Source: Protostelium mycophagum
Taxonomy: Eukaryota; Evosea; Variosea; Protosteliida; Protosteliaceae
Direction of reading: 5' to 3'
Length of the DNA stretch: 27,380 nt
Assembly (NCBI GenBank): GCA_002081555.1
Contig: MZNV01002894.1
Location: 1-27,380 of the forward strand
Below are positions 1-10,657 of the stretch, piece after piece. A model generated the notes under the pieces. It made no database searches. It was not told the origin of the DNA and worked only from the letters and a program-made list of their open reading frames with translations. The position numbers and the translations under genes were made by a program. Within the stretch, counting starts at the first letter, position 1; each line of letters opens with the position of its first letter.

Positions 1-628
1 ACAGTGTCTCGATGTAAGGTGGGATGGCGATGCTGAGTTGTGCTGGGCATTCGCTTGTCATCTGATCCGATGTTAGAGGCATTTCAGACAATGTCTAACC
101 TGTTGTTGATTGATAGAGTTCTCAAGGACAGAGACCTTCACTTGCACCTTCTCATCTTGTATCTGAATGTGGGGCTGTTCGCAGGTCAGCGCTGACACCA
201 GCTACCAGCTGTCCTTCAGAAGAGAAGAACTCACCATATAGGGAACGTGGGTGGGGACGCTGAAGTTTAAAGTAGCAGAGAAGAGGGAGTTTCTCTTGAC
301 GGAAAGGTCGAGAAAGGTCGAGGTTTCCACCAGAGGAGTGGAGAAGAGCCGAGGGCTATAGGGAACGTGGGTGGGGACGCTGAAGTTTAAAGTAGCAGAG
401 AAGAGGGAGTTTCTCTTGACGGAAAGGTCGAGGTTTCCACCAGAGGAGTGGAGAAGAGCCGAGGGCCATTGCACGTGCAGCTCGGTCACATTGAAGGACA
501 GACTCTTAGTCACAGACTGCTTGGAAGTGGCACACAAATCGGCTGCGGCAAGAGCGACACAGAAGATCACCGCAAGGAATATCTATTAGAATCTCAGTCC
601 TGAGATGATCCAGAGCTCTTACCTGCAT
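1..628 (-). CDS. 5' part of a secreted or membrane protein gene (runs off the left edge)
   Basis: I do not recognise the family. Four exons can be read on the minus strand. A tiny first exon carries only ATG CAG (628-623) and has a good donor. Exon 2 (582-235) continues in phase 0 and completes a clear signal peptide (MQIFLAVIFCVALAAADLCA). Exon 3 (174-100) and exon 4 (61 to the edge) stay open in phase 0. The mature part is rich in Ser, Thr, Val and Leu with alternating hydrophobic residues, as in a beta-sandwich ectodomain, and has several N-x-S/T sites such as NVT and NFS. Exon 2 contains a tandem duplication, so the block LDLSVKRNSLFSATLNFS occurs twice. Reading exon 2 alone would suggest a GTG start at 570; the split-start model explains the missing ATG. 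The intron phases and signal peptide make a real gene likely. Its function is unknown. Confidence 0.6.
235..466. repeat. In-frame tandem duplication inside a secreted-protein exon
   Basis: Bases 241-312 and 361-432 are identical at an offset of 120. Bases 323-356 and 433-466 are identical at an offset of 110. The difference is an extra 10 bases (311-320) in the left copy, itself a near repeat of its neighbour. The net period of 120 keeps the minus-strand frame, but the 34-base segment beyond the extra 10 bases is read in different frames in the two copies. Confidence 0.9.
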
Positions 629-1267
629 GTCTTCGTTTCTGTTGGTCCTGTGACACCACAGGCCGAGAGCGAGATTTCGGCCAAAAGATCTTGTGCTTTG
701 AAAATGATGGTTGGTTCCGCATGAGGAGAACGTCTTTTCGGTTTCATACCGCGAATTTTACGAAATAGTCGTTCCTCTGTCAGATCGGGATAATTCCTTA
801 ACGCAAACCGCCTGGGTTGTTCCTAACTTGTACGGTAATAGCAAATTCCCGATAGCAACACGTGTTTAAGACCATAGCAACTTGACAAATTCTCGAGGTA
901 TCCACACAACGCCAATTCACCCAAAATCACAGTGTACAGGCTGTAAACTGTGGCACGCTCAGCGGCGTAGAGCTGTCAAAAATGAGGTTGGATCGTAGCT
1001 CTCAACAAAGTGGTCGACGATGTAAAGAATGAAAGTCAGACAAGCCATGACCGGATGATGGAAAGAGCTCATTGATCTACAACAGAAAACTAGACTTTCT
1101 ATTTTTCCGGATAGGTCAAGCTCAACTATAATCGAAATCATGCGATTGATATGATTATCCTTTGTATAAGAGACTATTCTTTGGACATATTCGCTGCCGC
1201 TGGCACGTGCAACAAGAAACCGTAACACAAAGCAAAGCAACCTCATAAGTACAAATTTTTTATTAAA
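629..1267. other. Intergenic stretch between two minus-strand genes
   Basis: This holds the upstream region of the secreted-protein gene and the downstream flank of the PMF1-like gene. The latter has an AATAAA-type signal on the minus strand just after its stop, near 1258-1265. A 95-codon minus-strand frame (1246-959) opens with a hydrophobic run. It has no supporting splice context or recognisable domain and starts inside the presumed polyadenylation zone, so I do not call it a gene. Confidence 0.5.
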
Positions 1268-2440
1268 TTAACTCGAGGTGACCTCCCCTTCCGAAGCGGC
1301 TAATACCTGTTGTGATCAGATGTAGACAGGAAGCACAAACTCACCCTCTCAAAAAACTTTTTGTGTCTTTCTATCTCTTCTTGGTGCTCGGCCTTTCGCT
1401 TTCGCAGCTAAAAGATGTGAGAAATCGATTTAAAAAATAAAATGTTGGGAAATAAAATAAATGACCTCTTTCTTTTCTTCTGTGGCTTTGGTAATGTCTT
1501 CCTCAAGCTAAAGACGGTAAGAGAGGCATCAAATCGTGATGATGGGCAGAACCATCGAGAAAAAAGTTTGGATTTGGGAATGTAGTTAGGTGTTCTTTAC
1601 CAGAAACTGGGGATCAAGTCTGCGATTGCAAAGCTTTGCACAAATTCTAAGCTGAAATTTGTGGCTATGCCACGGTGATTCAAACTTTGTGAGTAAAGTG
1701 TGCCCTCATTTCGTGCGCAGTGAAAAAGAGGAGTCTCTGTACAACACGGCGTCTAGGTTTAGACATTTTGAAAATATTTGTTTTTATATTTAAGATGCCT
1801 GGTTTTCCGCAGAGACACGGTCTCAATTGTAATGATGACACAAATAAAAACTCAAAGGCTATTTACCTTCGATAAAATGGCTTCCAACTCTTTCTTCTTC
1901 TCTTGCTTTAGATGATCTCTAATCTTTTCGGCCTGATCTGCTGGATCTTCGCTTCTCATTTCTGGTCTGTTCATGTCAAAAAAAATAGTAAGAAAATCCC
2001 CACAATTCGATGCCCTCCAAGACAAGTTCTTCTGCACCGATGAGACTGAGGGCATCTGCAGTGGGATCTTTTTGCATTTTTAATTGGGTGGTGACGTCTT
2101 CCAGCCGATTAAGTGCCTCTCTCACGCCATTGTCTGCGAAGATCTCTTCGAAAGCACTCTACAAATCTCAAAATACTCTCAAAAAAAGTGATATTACTTC
2201 AACGGCCTGAAGATATCTCCCTTTGAAATCTGGAAGTTGTCCAGAAACATCCACAGGAAGTTCTTTGAATTTTTGATTGAATTTCGCTTGTGTCATTTGT
2301 TTTAATCCCTTCTCTATCGACTGCACAAAAACCGATCGAAGCGATCTCATCTTATATGATTCGAATACATTTTCTGTCATCTTCTTTATGTGTCGTGATG
2401 CTGTTGAGTGTGAATCTCCCGATGTGATCTTTCCCGCCAT
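1268..2440 (-). CDS. PMF1: PMF1/Nnf1-like kinetochore (MIS12 complex) subunit
   Basis: Six exons on the minus strand join in consistent phase: 2440-2198, 2158-2004, 1966-1867, 1507-1466, 1407-1345 and 1306-1268, giving 213 residues. Human PMF1 is about 205. The N-terminal half aligns by eye with PMF1/Nnf1: a helix ending in QMTQAKFNQKFKELP, then FKGRYLQAVESAFEEIF...GVREALNRLEDV. The human protein has a similar run of a helix, EE, a Gly and EA.LN.LD. The C-terminal half is a charged coiled coil (KQEKKKELEAILSK, LRKRKAEHQEEIERHKKFFER), as expected for a MIS12-complex subunit that links centromeric chromatin to NDC80. The 37-base intron at 1967-2003 has a weak donor (GTGGGG) and is the least certain junction. 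Two further introns are short or modest (39 and 62 bases), while 1508-1866 is 359 bases. The family call rests on remembered sequence, not a search. Confidence 0.6.
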
Positions 2441-2643
2441 CTGCTCTTGTCGACAAGTATACCCAAAAAACCGTCGATATATATAATGTCGACTATGGCC
2501 TTGTTGCCCAATAAAATCCGGTTTATAAGATCTTGGCGGGCAAAATTCCCCATAGAGTTTTCTGTGTGGGACTTAGTTTTTTTCGGTGAAAGTGGGACTT
2601 AAACTTTTTTCGCGCTTCGTCATCTCATTTTCCAGATCACGAA
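2441..2643. promoter_or_regulatory. Divergent promoter of the PMF1-like gene and TOP1
   Basis: Only 203 bases separate the two start codons, so both promoters must lie here. There is a TATA-like run (CGATATATATAATG, about 2474-2487) and an E2F-like box (TTGGCGGGCAAAA, about 2533-2545). The self-complementary word TTGTCGACAA lies near 2449. An E2F-type site would suit two genes needed in dividing cells, but that is inference. Confidence 0.5.
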
Positions 2644-5600
2644 ATGGCTTCTGAAGTCAAGACCGAACCAATGGAGGTGGTACAGACCGTACCACCAGAG
2701 AATGTAACGGTAAAAAAGGAGGAAGATAACAACGAAGAGGATGACATCCCACTCGCTCAAAGAAGGTGCGTCTTGCAGGTCTCAACGTCTTATTCAGTCT
2801 CTTCTTTGCCTTAAGTATATATGTGATCCGCAGAAATGCTTTTTGTCACAACCGGAAAAAGGAGTTACGATCAAGACTCGAAGATTAGAGCTGAGCTGAC
2901 CTTGCAAGGAGTGCTTCAGCTGAAGCAGACACAAAGCCCGTAAAAAAGGAGAAAGATGCCAAGGAGGCTGACAAAGACGACTTGCCACTGAAGCGTAAAC
3001 GTGAGAACTCTCCAGCCAAAAAGGAGACCGCCAAGAAACCAGGTGCACTTCTCTTCCATCATACTAAATTATAACAATCAAATCATCATACATAATCCCA
3101 CCAATTTTCACATCTGATGTCTTAAGCAACAAAAAAGTCCGAAACACCTGCTAAGAAGCCAGCTAATAAGAAGAGAGTGGTATCCAGCTCCTCATCTAGC
3201 TCCTCTAGCTCTTCAGACTCTGATTCTAGTTCCTCTTCCGATTCTGATTCCTCTGATTCCAGTTCCAGTTCCTCTTCAGATTCTGACGATGATGTCCCTC
3301 TTTCCAAGAGAAAGAAGGTCAGATACAAAATGATATAATCCAATGTACAAACATCAACAAATCATCAGGGCGAGAAGCCGGCACCCAAGAAGACCAAGAC
3401 GCCCGTTAAGAAGGAGGCCAAGACCAAGAAAGAATCCATTAAAAAAACACCCGTCAAGAAGGAAGTAAAGAAGGAGACCAAATCTACACCGAAAAAAGTC
3501 AAAGAGGACCCATCAAAGAAGAGGTCTGTTAAGAAGGAAGATGATGAAGGCAAGAAGCCCAAGAAACCCAAGAAAGAGGAAGAAGAGCAATACAAATGGT
3601 GGCTCGAGGACGCCGATGAGCTTCCAGAAGGTGAAATTTCACGGAAATTTCGAGGAAGATTCTGAGGGATACAGGTACAAAATGGAGGACTCTGCATCAT
3701 AATGGTGTGGTCTTTCCACCACCTTATCAACCACACGGAGTTAAGATGCAATATAACGGAAAGGACGTCACTCTCCCTCCAAAGGCTGAAGAGCTGGCCA
3801 CTTTTTACGCACAATATACCGAGACGGATCACTTCACGGTACGTCGTTGTAGAATGTCGACACGATGGTGTTGTCGACATTTCTCATATTGTACAGAAGC
3901 CACAGTTCCACGAAAACTTTTTCAGCAAGTTTGTGAAAATATTGGACAAGGACGCAAAGAAGCATGGCAAGAAAAATGAGATTAAAGACATCAAGTTGTG
4001 TAACTTCAAGCCCATACATACTTACCTCATGGATAAGAAGGAAGAGAAAAAAAACAGGTGATTATGGAAATTTCTCGTTGTAGATGGTCAGGTCTTGGGA
4101 AGATCAAGTTGATTTACAACTGTGTAGATCTGCAGAAGAAAAAGACAAGGAGAAGAAGGAAAAACAAGCAATACAAGAGAAGCATGGTTTCGCTCTTGTC
4201 GACGGTCACAAGACCAAGGTATGTACATGTCGACATACCAACCTTTGTCGACATGACACTGACGTGTACAGCTGGGAAATTACATGGTAGAGCCACCTGG
4301 ACTATTTTTAGGACGTGGAGATCACCCCAAGGCCGGTACCCCCAAGGTGAATTTTCCCTGAAATTTCACGTCCTTATGACATCTGACACGGTTAGAAACG
4401 TGTCATGCCAGAAGATATTACTCTTAATCTGTCAAAATGTGCACCCGTACCCGAGTGCCCGATCCCCGGCCACAAATGGGGATCCATAGTCCACGACAAC
4501 TCGGTAAGAACCGCGACAGATCACGTTAAACCACGCGATTGACGATATGCAGGTGGCTTGGCTCGCAACGTGGAAAGACAAAGTTAATAAGGATTCTGTC
4601 AAATATGTTTGGCTCGCTCCTTCTTCACGAGTGAAAGGACAGTCTGACATCAAGAAGTTCACCACCGCACAGAACCTCAAGGTAATGTTATAGACATGAG
4701 TTCCTCTGTCTGGTTGTAGCGTGATGAGACATGAGTGATGGACAATTTTGACATGATGACAGAAACACATTGTTGAGATCAGAGAGACCTACATGAAGGA
4801 GTTGAAAGATGATGACCTCAAGGTAAAGCAGAGAGCCACCGCCTTGTGGATCATCGATCATCTCGCATTGCGTGCGGGTAATGAGAAGGACGATGACCAA
4901 GCTGACACTGTCGGTTGTTGTTCTCTAAGAGTAGAACATATCAAGCTCACTCCCCCAACAGAAGTCGAGTTTGACTTTTTGGGTAAAGATTCCATGAGGT
5001 ACGATTTGAAATTTGAATTCCGAGTTTTGGCGGGAAAATCTTTTTGGCCTGACCAGGAGAAGATATAACAACACGGTGCAAGTGGATAAGCAAGTCTACA
5101 AAAACTTGAAATCATTCCAAAAAGGCAAAGAAGGCAAGGAAGACCTCTTCGATGAGCTCACAGTGAGTCCTATTTCACCCCAATGAAACTGACGAGTTGT
5201 AGACGACCTATGTCAACACCCATCTCAAGTCTCAGATGGAGGGTTTGACCGCCAAAGTCTTCCGTACTTATAATGCTTCCATCACTCTGGAAAAAGAGCT
5301 TGCAAACATGGAGTTATCGGATGATATGTCTGTAGAAGAGAAGATGCTAATGTACAACCGCGCCAATAGAGAGGTGATTTATATCTACACCTTTTCGTGT
5401 GATTATAATGCGGTTGTGCCGTTTGTTATAGTAGTGGAAATATAAACATTCCACGGGCTCACTGGCTCGTGTGAGCTTGCTGCAGTATTTTAGATGGTCT
5501 TGTCACAGTGTGTTTTGCACACTTTGAGCCAGAGGCTTCTACCCCAGTAATATATTCATCTGTGCCTCTGTACTGCAGCACATAAGGATTCATTTCACCG

Positions 5601-6223
5601 AGTCAATATGGAGTTAATTCCACTCAACATGCCCAGGTCGCGATTCTTTGCAACCATCAGCGCACTGTATCAAAAACTCACGACGCATCGATGGGAAAAC
5701 TGGACGAGCAAATAGAAGCCATAAAAGAGCAACAAGACAAGCTGAGAAAGCATCTCAAGGCCGTAAAGGTAGATCTCCCTGCAATTTCATCGAAATATCG
5801 CGTCTCGTACACGATCAGGTCACGTGACTGACCCGTTGTAGAGCGGCAAGACACCGGAGCAAAAGGATGAAATCGATGAGAAAGGCAAAGTGAAGAAAAA
5901 GATGCCAAATGACGCCGACAAAATCAAGAAGGAGATCGAAAAGCTGGACGTTCGTATCGCCAAATTCAACACTAAAAAGACAGAGAGGGTGAGCGTTGTA
6001 GAATGATGGTTCTATATTTAGATGATTTTATGATCGTACTGACTCCTCTCAGGAAGACTTGAAGACCGTCTCCTTGACAACCTCCAAGATCAACTACATC
6101 GACCCGCGCATCTCGGTTGCTTGGGCGAAGAAGAACAATGTCCCCATAGAGAAGATATTCACAAAGACATTGAGAGACAAATTCCCCTGGGCTATGGATG
6201 TGGACGAAGACTGGTCATTTTAA
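2644..6223 (+). CDS. TOP1: DNA topoisomerase I (type IB, nuclear)
   Basis: Sixteen exons splice to about 797 residues (human TOP1 765): 2644-2765, 2909-3042, 3127-3317, 3369-3630, 3675-3838, 3897-4057, 4128-4218, 4272-4346, 4396-4503, 4553-4681, 4763-4998, 5063-5162, 5203-5373, 5637-5768, 5842-5988 and 6053-6223. The enzyme relaxes supercoils by nicking one strand through a 3'-phosphotyrosine. The N-terminal ~200 residues are a charged Lys/Glu/Ser tail with nuclear-localisation character. The core starts near [19 protein letters not shown]. Catalytic landmarks are present: LALRAGNEK (Arg), [13 protein letters not shown] (Lys), the [17 protein letters not shown] block (Arg), ILCNHQR (His) and, in the last exon, [10 protein letters not shown] with the nucleophilic Tyr. 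A coiled-coil linker lies between them. The protein ends DEDWSF, close to human DEDYEF. All junction phases agree. Introns are mostly 40-160 bases. It shares a promoter with the PMF1-like gene. Confidence 0.97.
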
Positions 6224-6224
6224 T

Positions 6225-6230
6225 AATAAA
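6225..6230 (+). terminator. Polyadenylation signal of TOP1
   Basis: AATAAA begins one base after the TAA stop, implying a 3' untranslated region of only a few tens of bases. Confidence 0.7.
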
Positions 6231-7145
6231 AGAATGATTTGTGAGTCTTCTTAGGTCTTTGAGGGAAAAGATCAAGTACCGTGGTTCCTTGTTCCTTACC
6301 GTGATGGTCGCGTTTCATAAGAGTGCGCTTTGAGTGACGCATGCAAACGCTTGTATATTATTCCAATTTACAAATTCTGAAGTCGCGTTTACTTGAAAAT
6401 TGGGAAAGTTGTAGGCGGGCGGAAGGAGCTCCACACCTGTCAATTGTCAAAACCAAGTCCGACAAAGATGATGTACTCACTGAATATATAATAAGGAACA
6501 ATTTACAGTCACAAAATTTCTGTCGTCCTTGGACTGTCTACTTTTTCTAAAAATTTTAAGAATTTTCATATTAAATCTAAGAATATGAACTTGCTCACCA
6601 TATTCATGTAGCTATTTTCTGGACCCATCTGTTGGAACAACTTCCTTTGATACAGTAAAGCTTTTGTCCAAACTTGCCATAAGGCCATTGCTCAGAAATA
6701 GTGGCGCCCAAAGCCTTGCAGAGTTAGGGGGAAAGAAGAGCATACAGGTGGCTCAGGGTGCGCTATATAAAATGAAAATCATCCCAATAGCGACAAGTAG
6801 ACCATTGCAGTGAGTATGTTCACCACCAGAGTGTACTTGCTCTGGTATAGAGCAGCCCCCTTCTGTCTGGGCTATGTTATGAGTAAGTACTGACTTATGT
6901 GAGTGTCTATCTTTTGTTTTGACGCTATCGATGACGACATCAACTTCCGAAACCTGACATCTTGACAGCTATCAATCTTACGCAATTATGATGCATGAAT
7001 TGTCCAGAAAAACCGTGCCCTGTCACGGTTTTTTACCGCAATTTTACAACTTCCGACGACACAAGCGGATGATCAGGTCATCATCGCCGATGATCGGCGA
7101 GTTTTTTTACTGTGCAATACAGACCATTCATTCAAAAGACAACAA
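6231..7145. promoter_or_regulatory. Spacer with the probable promoter and 5' leader of the dehydrogenase gene
   Basis: No convincing coding exon is seen. A good TATA-like element (CTATATAAAA, 6763-6772) is followed by donor-like sites at 6810 (GTGAGT) and 6883 (GTAAGT). An upstream start with a spliced leader for the downstream dehydrogenase is therefore plausible. Two perfect inverted repeats lie at 7008-7033 and 7084-7100. A plus-strand frame at 6341-6550 looks like chance. Confidence 0.4.
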
Positions 7146-7986
7146 ATGACCGTCGAACAAACCTCTTACCTTATCTCTGGAGCTAACAGAGGCATCGGAC
7201 TTGCTCTCGTAGCCGAACTCGCCAAGAAACCCAACCACATTATCTTCGCTGGAGCCAGAGAACCAGAAAAGGCATTAGAGCTGAAGAAATTGGCTGATAC
7301 GCACGGCAACGTGCATGTCCTCAAGCTGTCTTCCAACTCGGAGACAGACGCCCGCGCCGCAGCAGAAAGAATTGAAGAGGTATTCACACTACTCATCATC
7401 TCGTTCTCATCACAGACAGATCGCTGGAGGATTAGATTACGTCATCGCTAACGCGGGCACCCACGGTGGATTCCACTCGCTTTTAGAAGTGACACCAGAG
7501 ACTTTTGTGGAACCTTACAAAGTCAACGTGATCGGCCCCCTCATCCTGTTTCAAAAGACATTTGAGCTCTTGAAGAAAAAAAACACCAGGAGCTTCTCCA
7601 TCATCGGCTCTCTAATCGGAAGCATCACCTTAGTCGACCAGTTTGCAGGACAGGTTGACACAACCCAGTATTCCATCAGTAAAGCCGCCGTCAATTTCCT
7701 GGTACGCGAGATCGCCTTCAAATACGCAAAAGATGACGTCATCGCCCTCAGCATCCACCCCGGACGTAAGGGGACCACTTTCATGTACAATGCTGACGTC
7801 ATCACAGTGGTCGTGACGGATATGTCCGAACCCTTCTTGAAAACAGACTTGATAAATAAATTTGAGGGCTTGCAGGCGATCACAACAGAAGAGAGTGCAT
7901 ATGGCATAGTGAAGGTCTTGGAGAACGCCCGCAAAGACGACAATGGAAAGTTCAAGAACTACGATGGCTCTGACCTCCCTTGGTAA
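7146..7986 (+). CDS. Short-chain dehydrogenase/reductase (C-factor / sniffer-like)
   Basis: An NAD(P)-dependent oxidoreductase with a Rossmann fold; the substrate cannot be told. The glycine motif SGANRGIG lies at residues ~10-17, NAG at the end of strand 4, and the catalytic YSISK follows a conserved Ser region (FSIIGSLIGS). Three exons: 7146-7379, 7420-7765 and 7808-7986. The 40-base intron 7380-7419 is forced by frame. The 42-base segment 7766-7807 has no in-frame stop and would be read through by a naive caller. It has a GTAAGG donor and CACAG acceptor, and its removal restores the SDR consensus HPGLVVTDM after strand 6, so I treat it as an intron. The spliced product is about 252 residues, normal for this family. 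Its 3' end faces the oxidoreductase gene, with only 50 bases between the two stops. Confidence 0.92.
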
Positions 7987-7990
7987 TAAA
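7985..7990 (+). terminator. Polyadenylation signal overlapping the dehydrogenase stop codon
   Basis: AATAAA shares two bases with the TAA stop (7984-7986). The convergent gene has the same arrangement at 8036-8041 on the other strand. Confidence 0.7.
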
Positions 7991-8035
7991 GACAAGGAGA
8001 TATGAAGACTTTGTGTCTGTCAATGTCATCGACTC

Positions 8036-8041
8036 TTTATT
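8036..8041 (-). terminator. Polyadenylation signal overlapping the oxidoreductase stop codon
   Basis: On the minus strand AATAAA includes the whole TAA stop (8039-8037). The two convergent transcripts therefore must end almost on top of one another. Confidence 0.65.
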
Positions 8042-10422
8042 GGTAAATTGATGTCAATTTGCTTTTAATGACAGACACGTCTTGGGTGGTACCTTCTCTT
8101 CGTGATCTGATCTTGTCAATGAAATTATACAAAGATAATCCGTTGGAATGCGGCCGCAACCAAGAGTGTTCCAAGTAAAAGGTCTTTGACCTTTCTATGT
8201 TTTGAATCATGGTTTCACCACACGAAACAGTTTAAACTGACCTCTCTGCAGCGAAAACCAAGAGGTGGCTTTCCAGCGTCTCTTCAGGTCCACTGAGGAT
8301 CTTGCTAGTGTCGTTTGTAGATGCGGCGGCCACAAAGCTGTTCATCAGATGCCTGTGGGTCAATCAGAGGGTTTTTGCCCCAAAAACAACCTAAAATCAT
8401 CTGAAAGTTTGTGATTTTCATGTGAAATTCCTTGCTATTTTCATTGGTTGTAAACTCGAAGATCTTACGTAAAATAGAGAAACATCTGGCGGCAAAGCCG
8501 CAATTAAAATATGATGGACACAAGTACTACCAATCCGCCCCTTCGTGCCCGGTCATCTTAGTGTCCACCGCATTAGGCGCAGAATGGAAAGTGTGAAACT
8601 CTTCTTTCCCTCTAAAGTCAATCACCTGCTCATGTTTACATCGTTGTAGATGTGACTTTTCAACTTGAAAAATCACCTTGATGGTGCTGGAGCCGTCGCC
8701 TTCCAGTTCGCCAGTTGTACCGAAAATTCTCGTTTTCCTGACGCACATCGCCTTTGTAAAGGCAACCATTGTAAAGCTGGCACTTTTCCCGCCCTCAAAT
8801 TCCATATTGACAACCTAAGATATCATGACGTCATGCGACACGATGTCATCGCGATGTCAAGTGTGATGTCACATGTCATACCTGGTGATCACAGACGTCA
8901 TTGTCGGATTCGTAGACGCATTTTCCGTAGTTTCCTTCTCTCAAGGCTGTTGTGACAGATTCCGTGGAGATTTCGCTGTTAACAATCACGTTCACAGGCC
9001 ATCCTGATTTTTATTAATCTTTTATTTTCACAAGTTTTTTCGATTGAATTATTCCTCGAAATAAATTATCTTCTGAACTGTTGATTATGGGATCAAATTA
9101 TATTTTTTGTGCGAAATAATCAAATGGTGCAAAAAACCCCGGAAAAATCAATGAAATCTCACCCTTCACGCCGTCGCGTTCAAAAGCATCGAGGTATATC
9201 TTCTTTGCAGAATATGGACACTCCTCTTTTATGTTACAGTCCAAGCATCTGAAGTCATGAGCTGTTGTCGAATTCGAGGAGGTCTTTGCACACAGAATTA
9301 TTTTTTGTTAAATTCAAATTTAAATTGAAGAAAAGAATAAAAATTATATCAAAATAAAAACCTTTTCGCCTCTCCCGCCTCCTTCGGTTTCTGCTCTTTC
9401 TGCAAAGTTTTCAGAAATTTCATCGAAATATCCGTGAATTTTCCCACCTTAAAATGATAGAGGGATCCGAAAGATGAGACCTTCTTGCATGGTGTCGACA
9501 TTATGTATCTGATGAGATCTATATCGTGGCAGCTCTTGGCCATCAAGGAAAATGTCGACGTTGTTTCGTTATGCCAATTCCCCCGCACATAAGAATGAGC
9601 GAAATGCCAGTACCCAACTTTTTAAAGATTAATTTTAATATTTAATCTGTAAAAGTAGTTGTAGATACGCTTGTAGATATGGTCTTGGAAATAAACTGAC
9701 CTGGTTCTGTGTGTTGTATATTGACGATTTCGCCGATATATCCTTTAGAGATGATCTCCTTGATCTTTTGAGTGTAAGGATGGTACCTGTATAAATTTTT
9801 ATAAATAGAAATATCTTTTTGATTTTAAACAAATTTGAAAAGAATTAGAAATCTCAGATTTTTTTGTTTTTAATGATAAAGAGATTAGAAGATGGATCAT
9901 CACCTCAAGACGTGGCCGACTGCGAGAACGACATTGTTGGCCTTTACTGCTTTGCAGATCTCCACACAATCCTCCTCTCTGATGGCCAACGGCTTCTCCA
10001 CTAAAATGTGATACCCTTGAAATGTCATCCACGAGTAGAGTTAAAAAAGTCACCTTTGTTGGCGAAAGCGATGGCTGGCTCGGTATGGTGTTGATCTGGC
10101 GTCGCAATCACGACGGCATCTGCAAACTGTGCTCATTAGATACTTAGGAGACATGTCCGTGTTTAGAATATCCAACCTTTGGTCTGGCGATTGCCTCTCT
10201 CCAATCACTGAATACATTTTCCTCAGGAATACTATCGTCGTGGAGTTTCAAAAACACGGAGCGGTTGTAAGGACGAGGTTCTGCCACTCCCACTATCTGT
10301 GAGCATGAATAGACTGACGTCACACCCATCATTACCTTTGCCAAAAGAGGATTCTCTTTGGCATAGTGCGAATATACAGTTCCCCTGTTTCCAGCACCTA
10401 TAACAATTATGTTGAGTACCAT
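8037..10422 (-). CDS. Gfo/Idh/MocA family oxidoreductase
   Basis: Thirteen exons on the minus strand give about 463 residues: 10422-10336, 10296-10177, 10126-10054, 10015-9904, 9786-9701, 9617-9448, 9399-9362, 9248-9163, 9003-8882, 8814-8677, 8625-8531, 8352-8242 and 8190-8037. The N-terminal NAD(P) fold begins [17 protein letters not shown] (GxGxxG). It continues with [27 protein letters not shown] and the family signature HILVEKPLA, whose Lys is the usual catalytic residue. The middle has [17 protein letters not shown] and the block [13 protein letters not shown], with the conserved His-Asp. A Cys-rich [19 protein letters not shown] follows, seen in the animal/bacterial subgroup with this insert. 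The real ATG is at 10422; a TTG-initiated extension is not needed. Introns 10297-10335, 9400-9447 and 8626-8676 are 39, 48 and 51 bases, all multiples of three and stop-free. Alignment supports excising each. Substrate unknown, probably a sugar or inositol-like compound. Confidence 0.92.
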
Positions 10423-10652
10423 TTCCAATTGGCCATCCAGAAAACGAAATTCGTCTTCGGTGTTTTATTCGAATGAGCCTCTACAAGACAGAAATATCAT
10501 TTTATTTTACATATTTAATACCCAGGGTACGGCCAGTTTGAAGGCTGTCCCGCCATCAGAAGCTTCCAGGGTAGGGGTGATTTTATTTTAGTATTTTATG
10601 TCATTAGTTTTGCCTTCTACACCAATGTAAATAGACTCAGTCCCGAGAATAT
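10423..10652. promoter_or_regulatory. Promoter region of the oxidoreductase, downstream of the Nudix gene
   Basis: The 230 bases between the Nudix stop and the oxidoreductase start (both minus strand) must hold the Nudix 3' end and the oxidoreductase promoter. I see no clear TATA box or other motif. Confidence 0.4.
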
Positions 10653-10657
10653 TTATT
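10652..10657 (-). terminator. Polyadenylation signal overlapping the Nudix stop codon
   Basis: The minus strand reads AAC AAA TAA ATA, so AATAAA contains the stop codon. Confidence 0.6.

Noticed and set aside
959-1246. 95-codon minus-strand frame with a hydrophobic N-terminus
   Set aside because: It begins in the presumed polyadenylation zone of the PMF1-like gene, has no promoter-like or splice support and no recognisable domain.
3122-3343. Acidic Glu/Ser-rich minus-strand frame
   Set aside because: It is the antisense of the Ser-rich and Lys-rich head exon of TOP1.
3365-3880. 171-codon minus-strand frame
   Set aside because: Antisense of TOP1 exons 4 and 5, crossing a real intron.
7551-7995. 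Two overlapping minus-strand frames of 121-134 codons
   Set aside because: Antisense shadows of the dehydrogenase coding exons.
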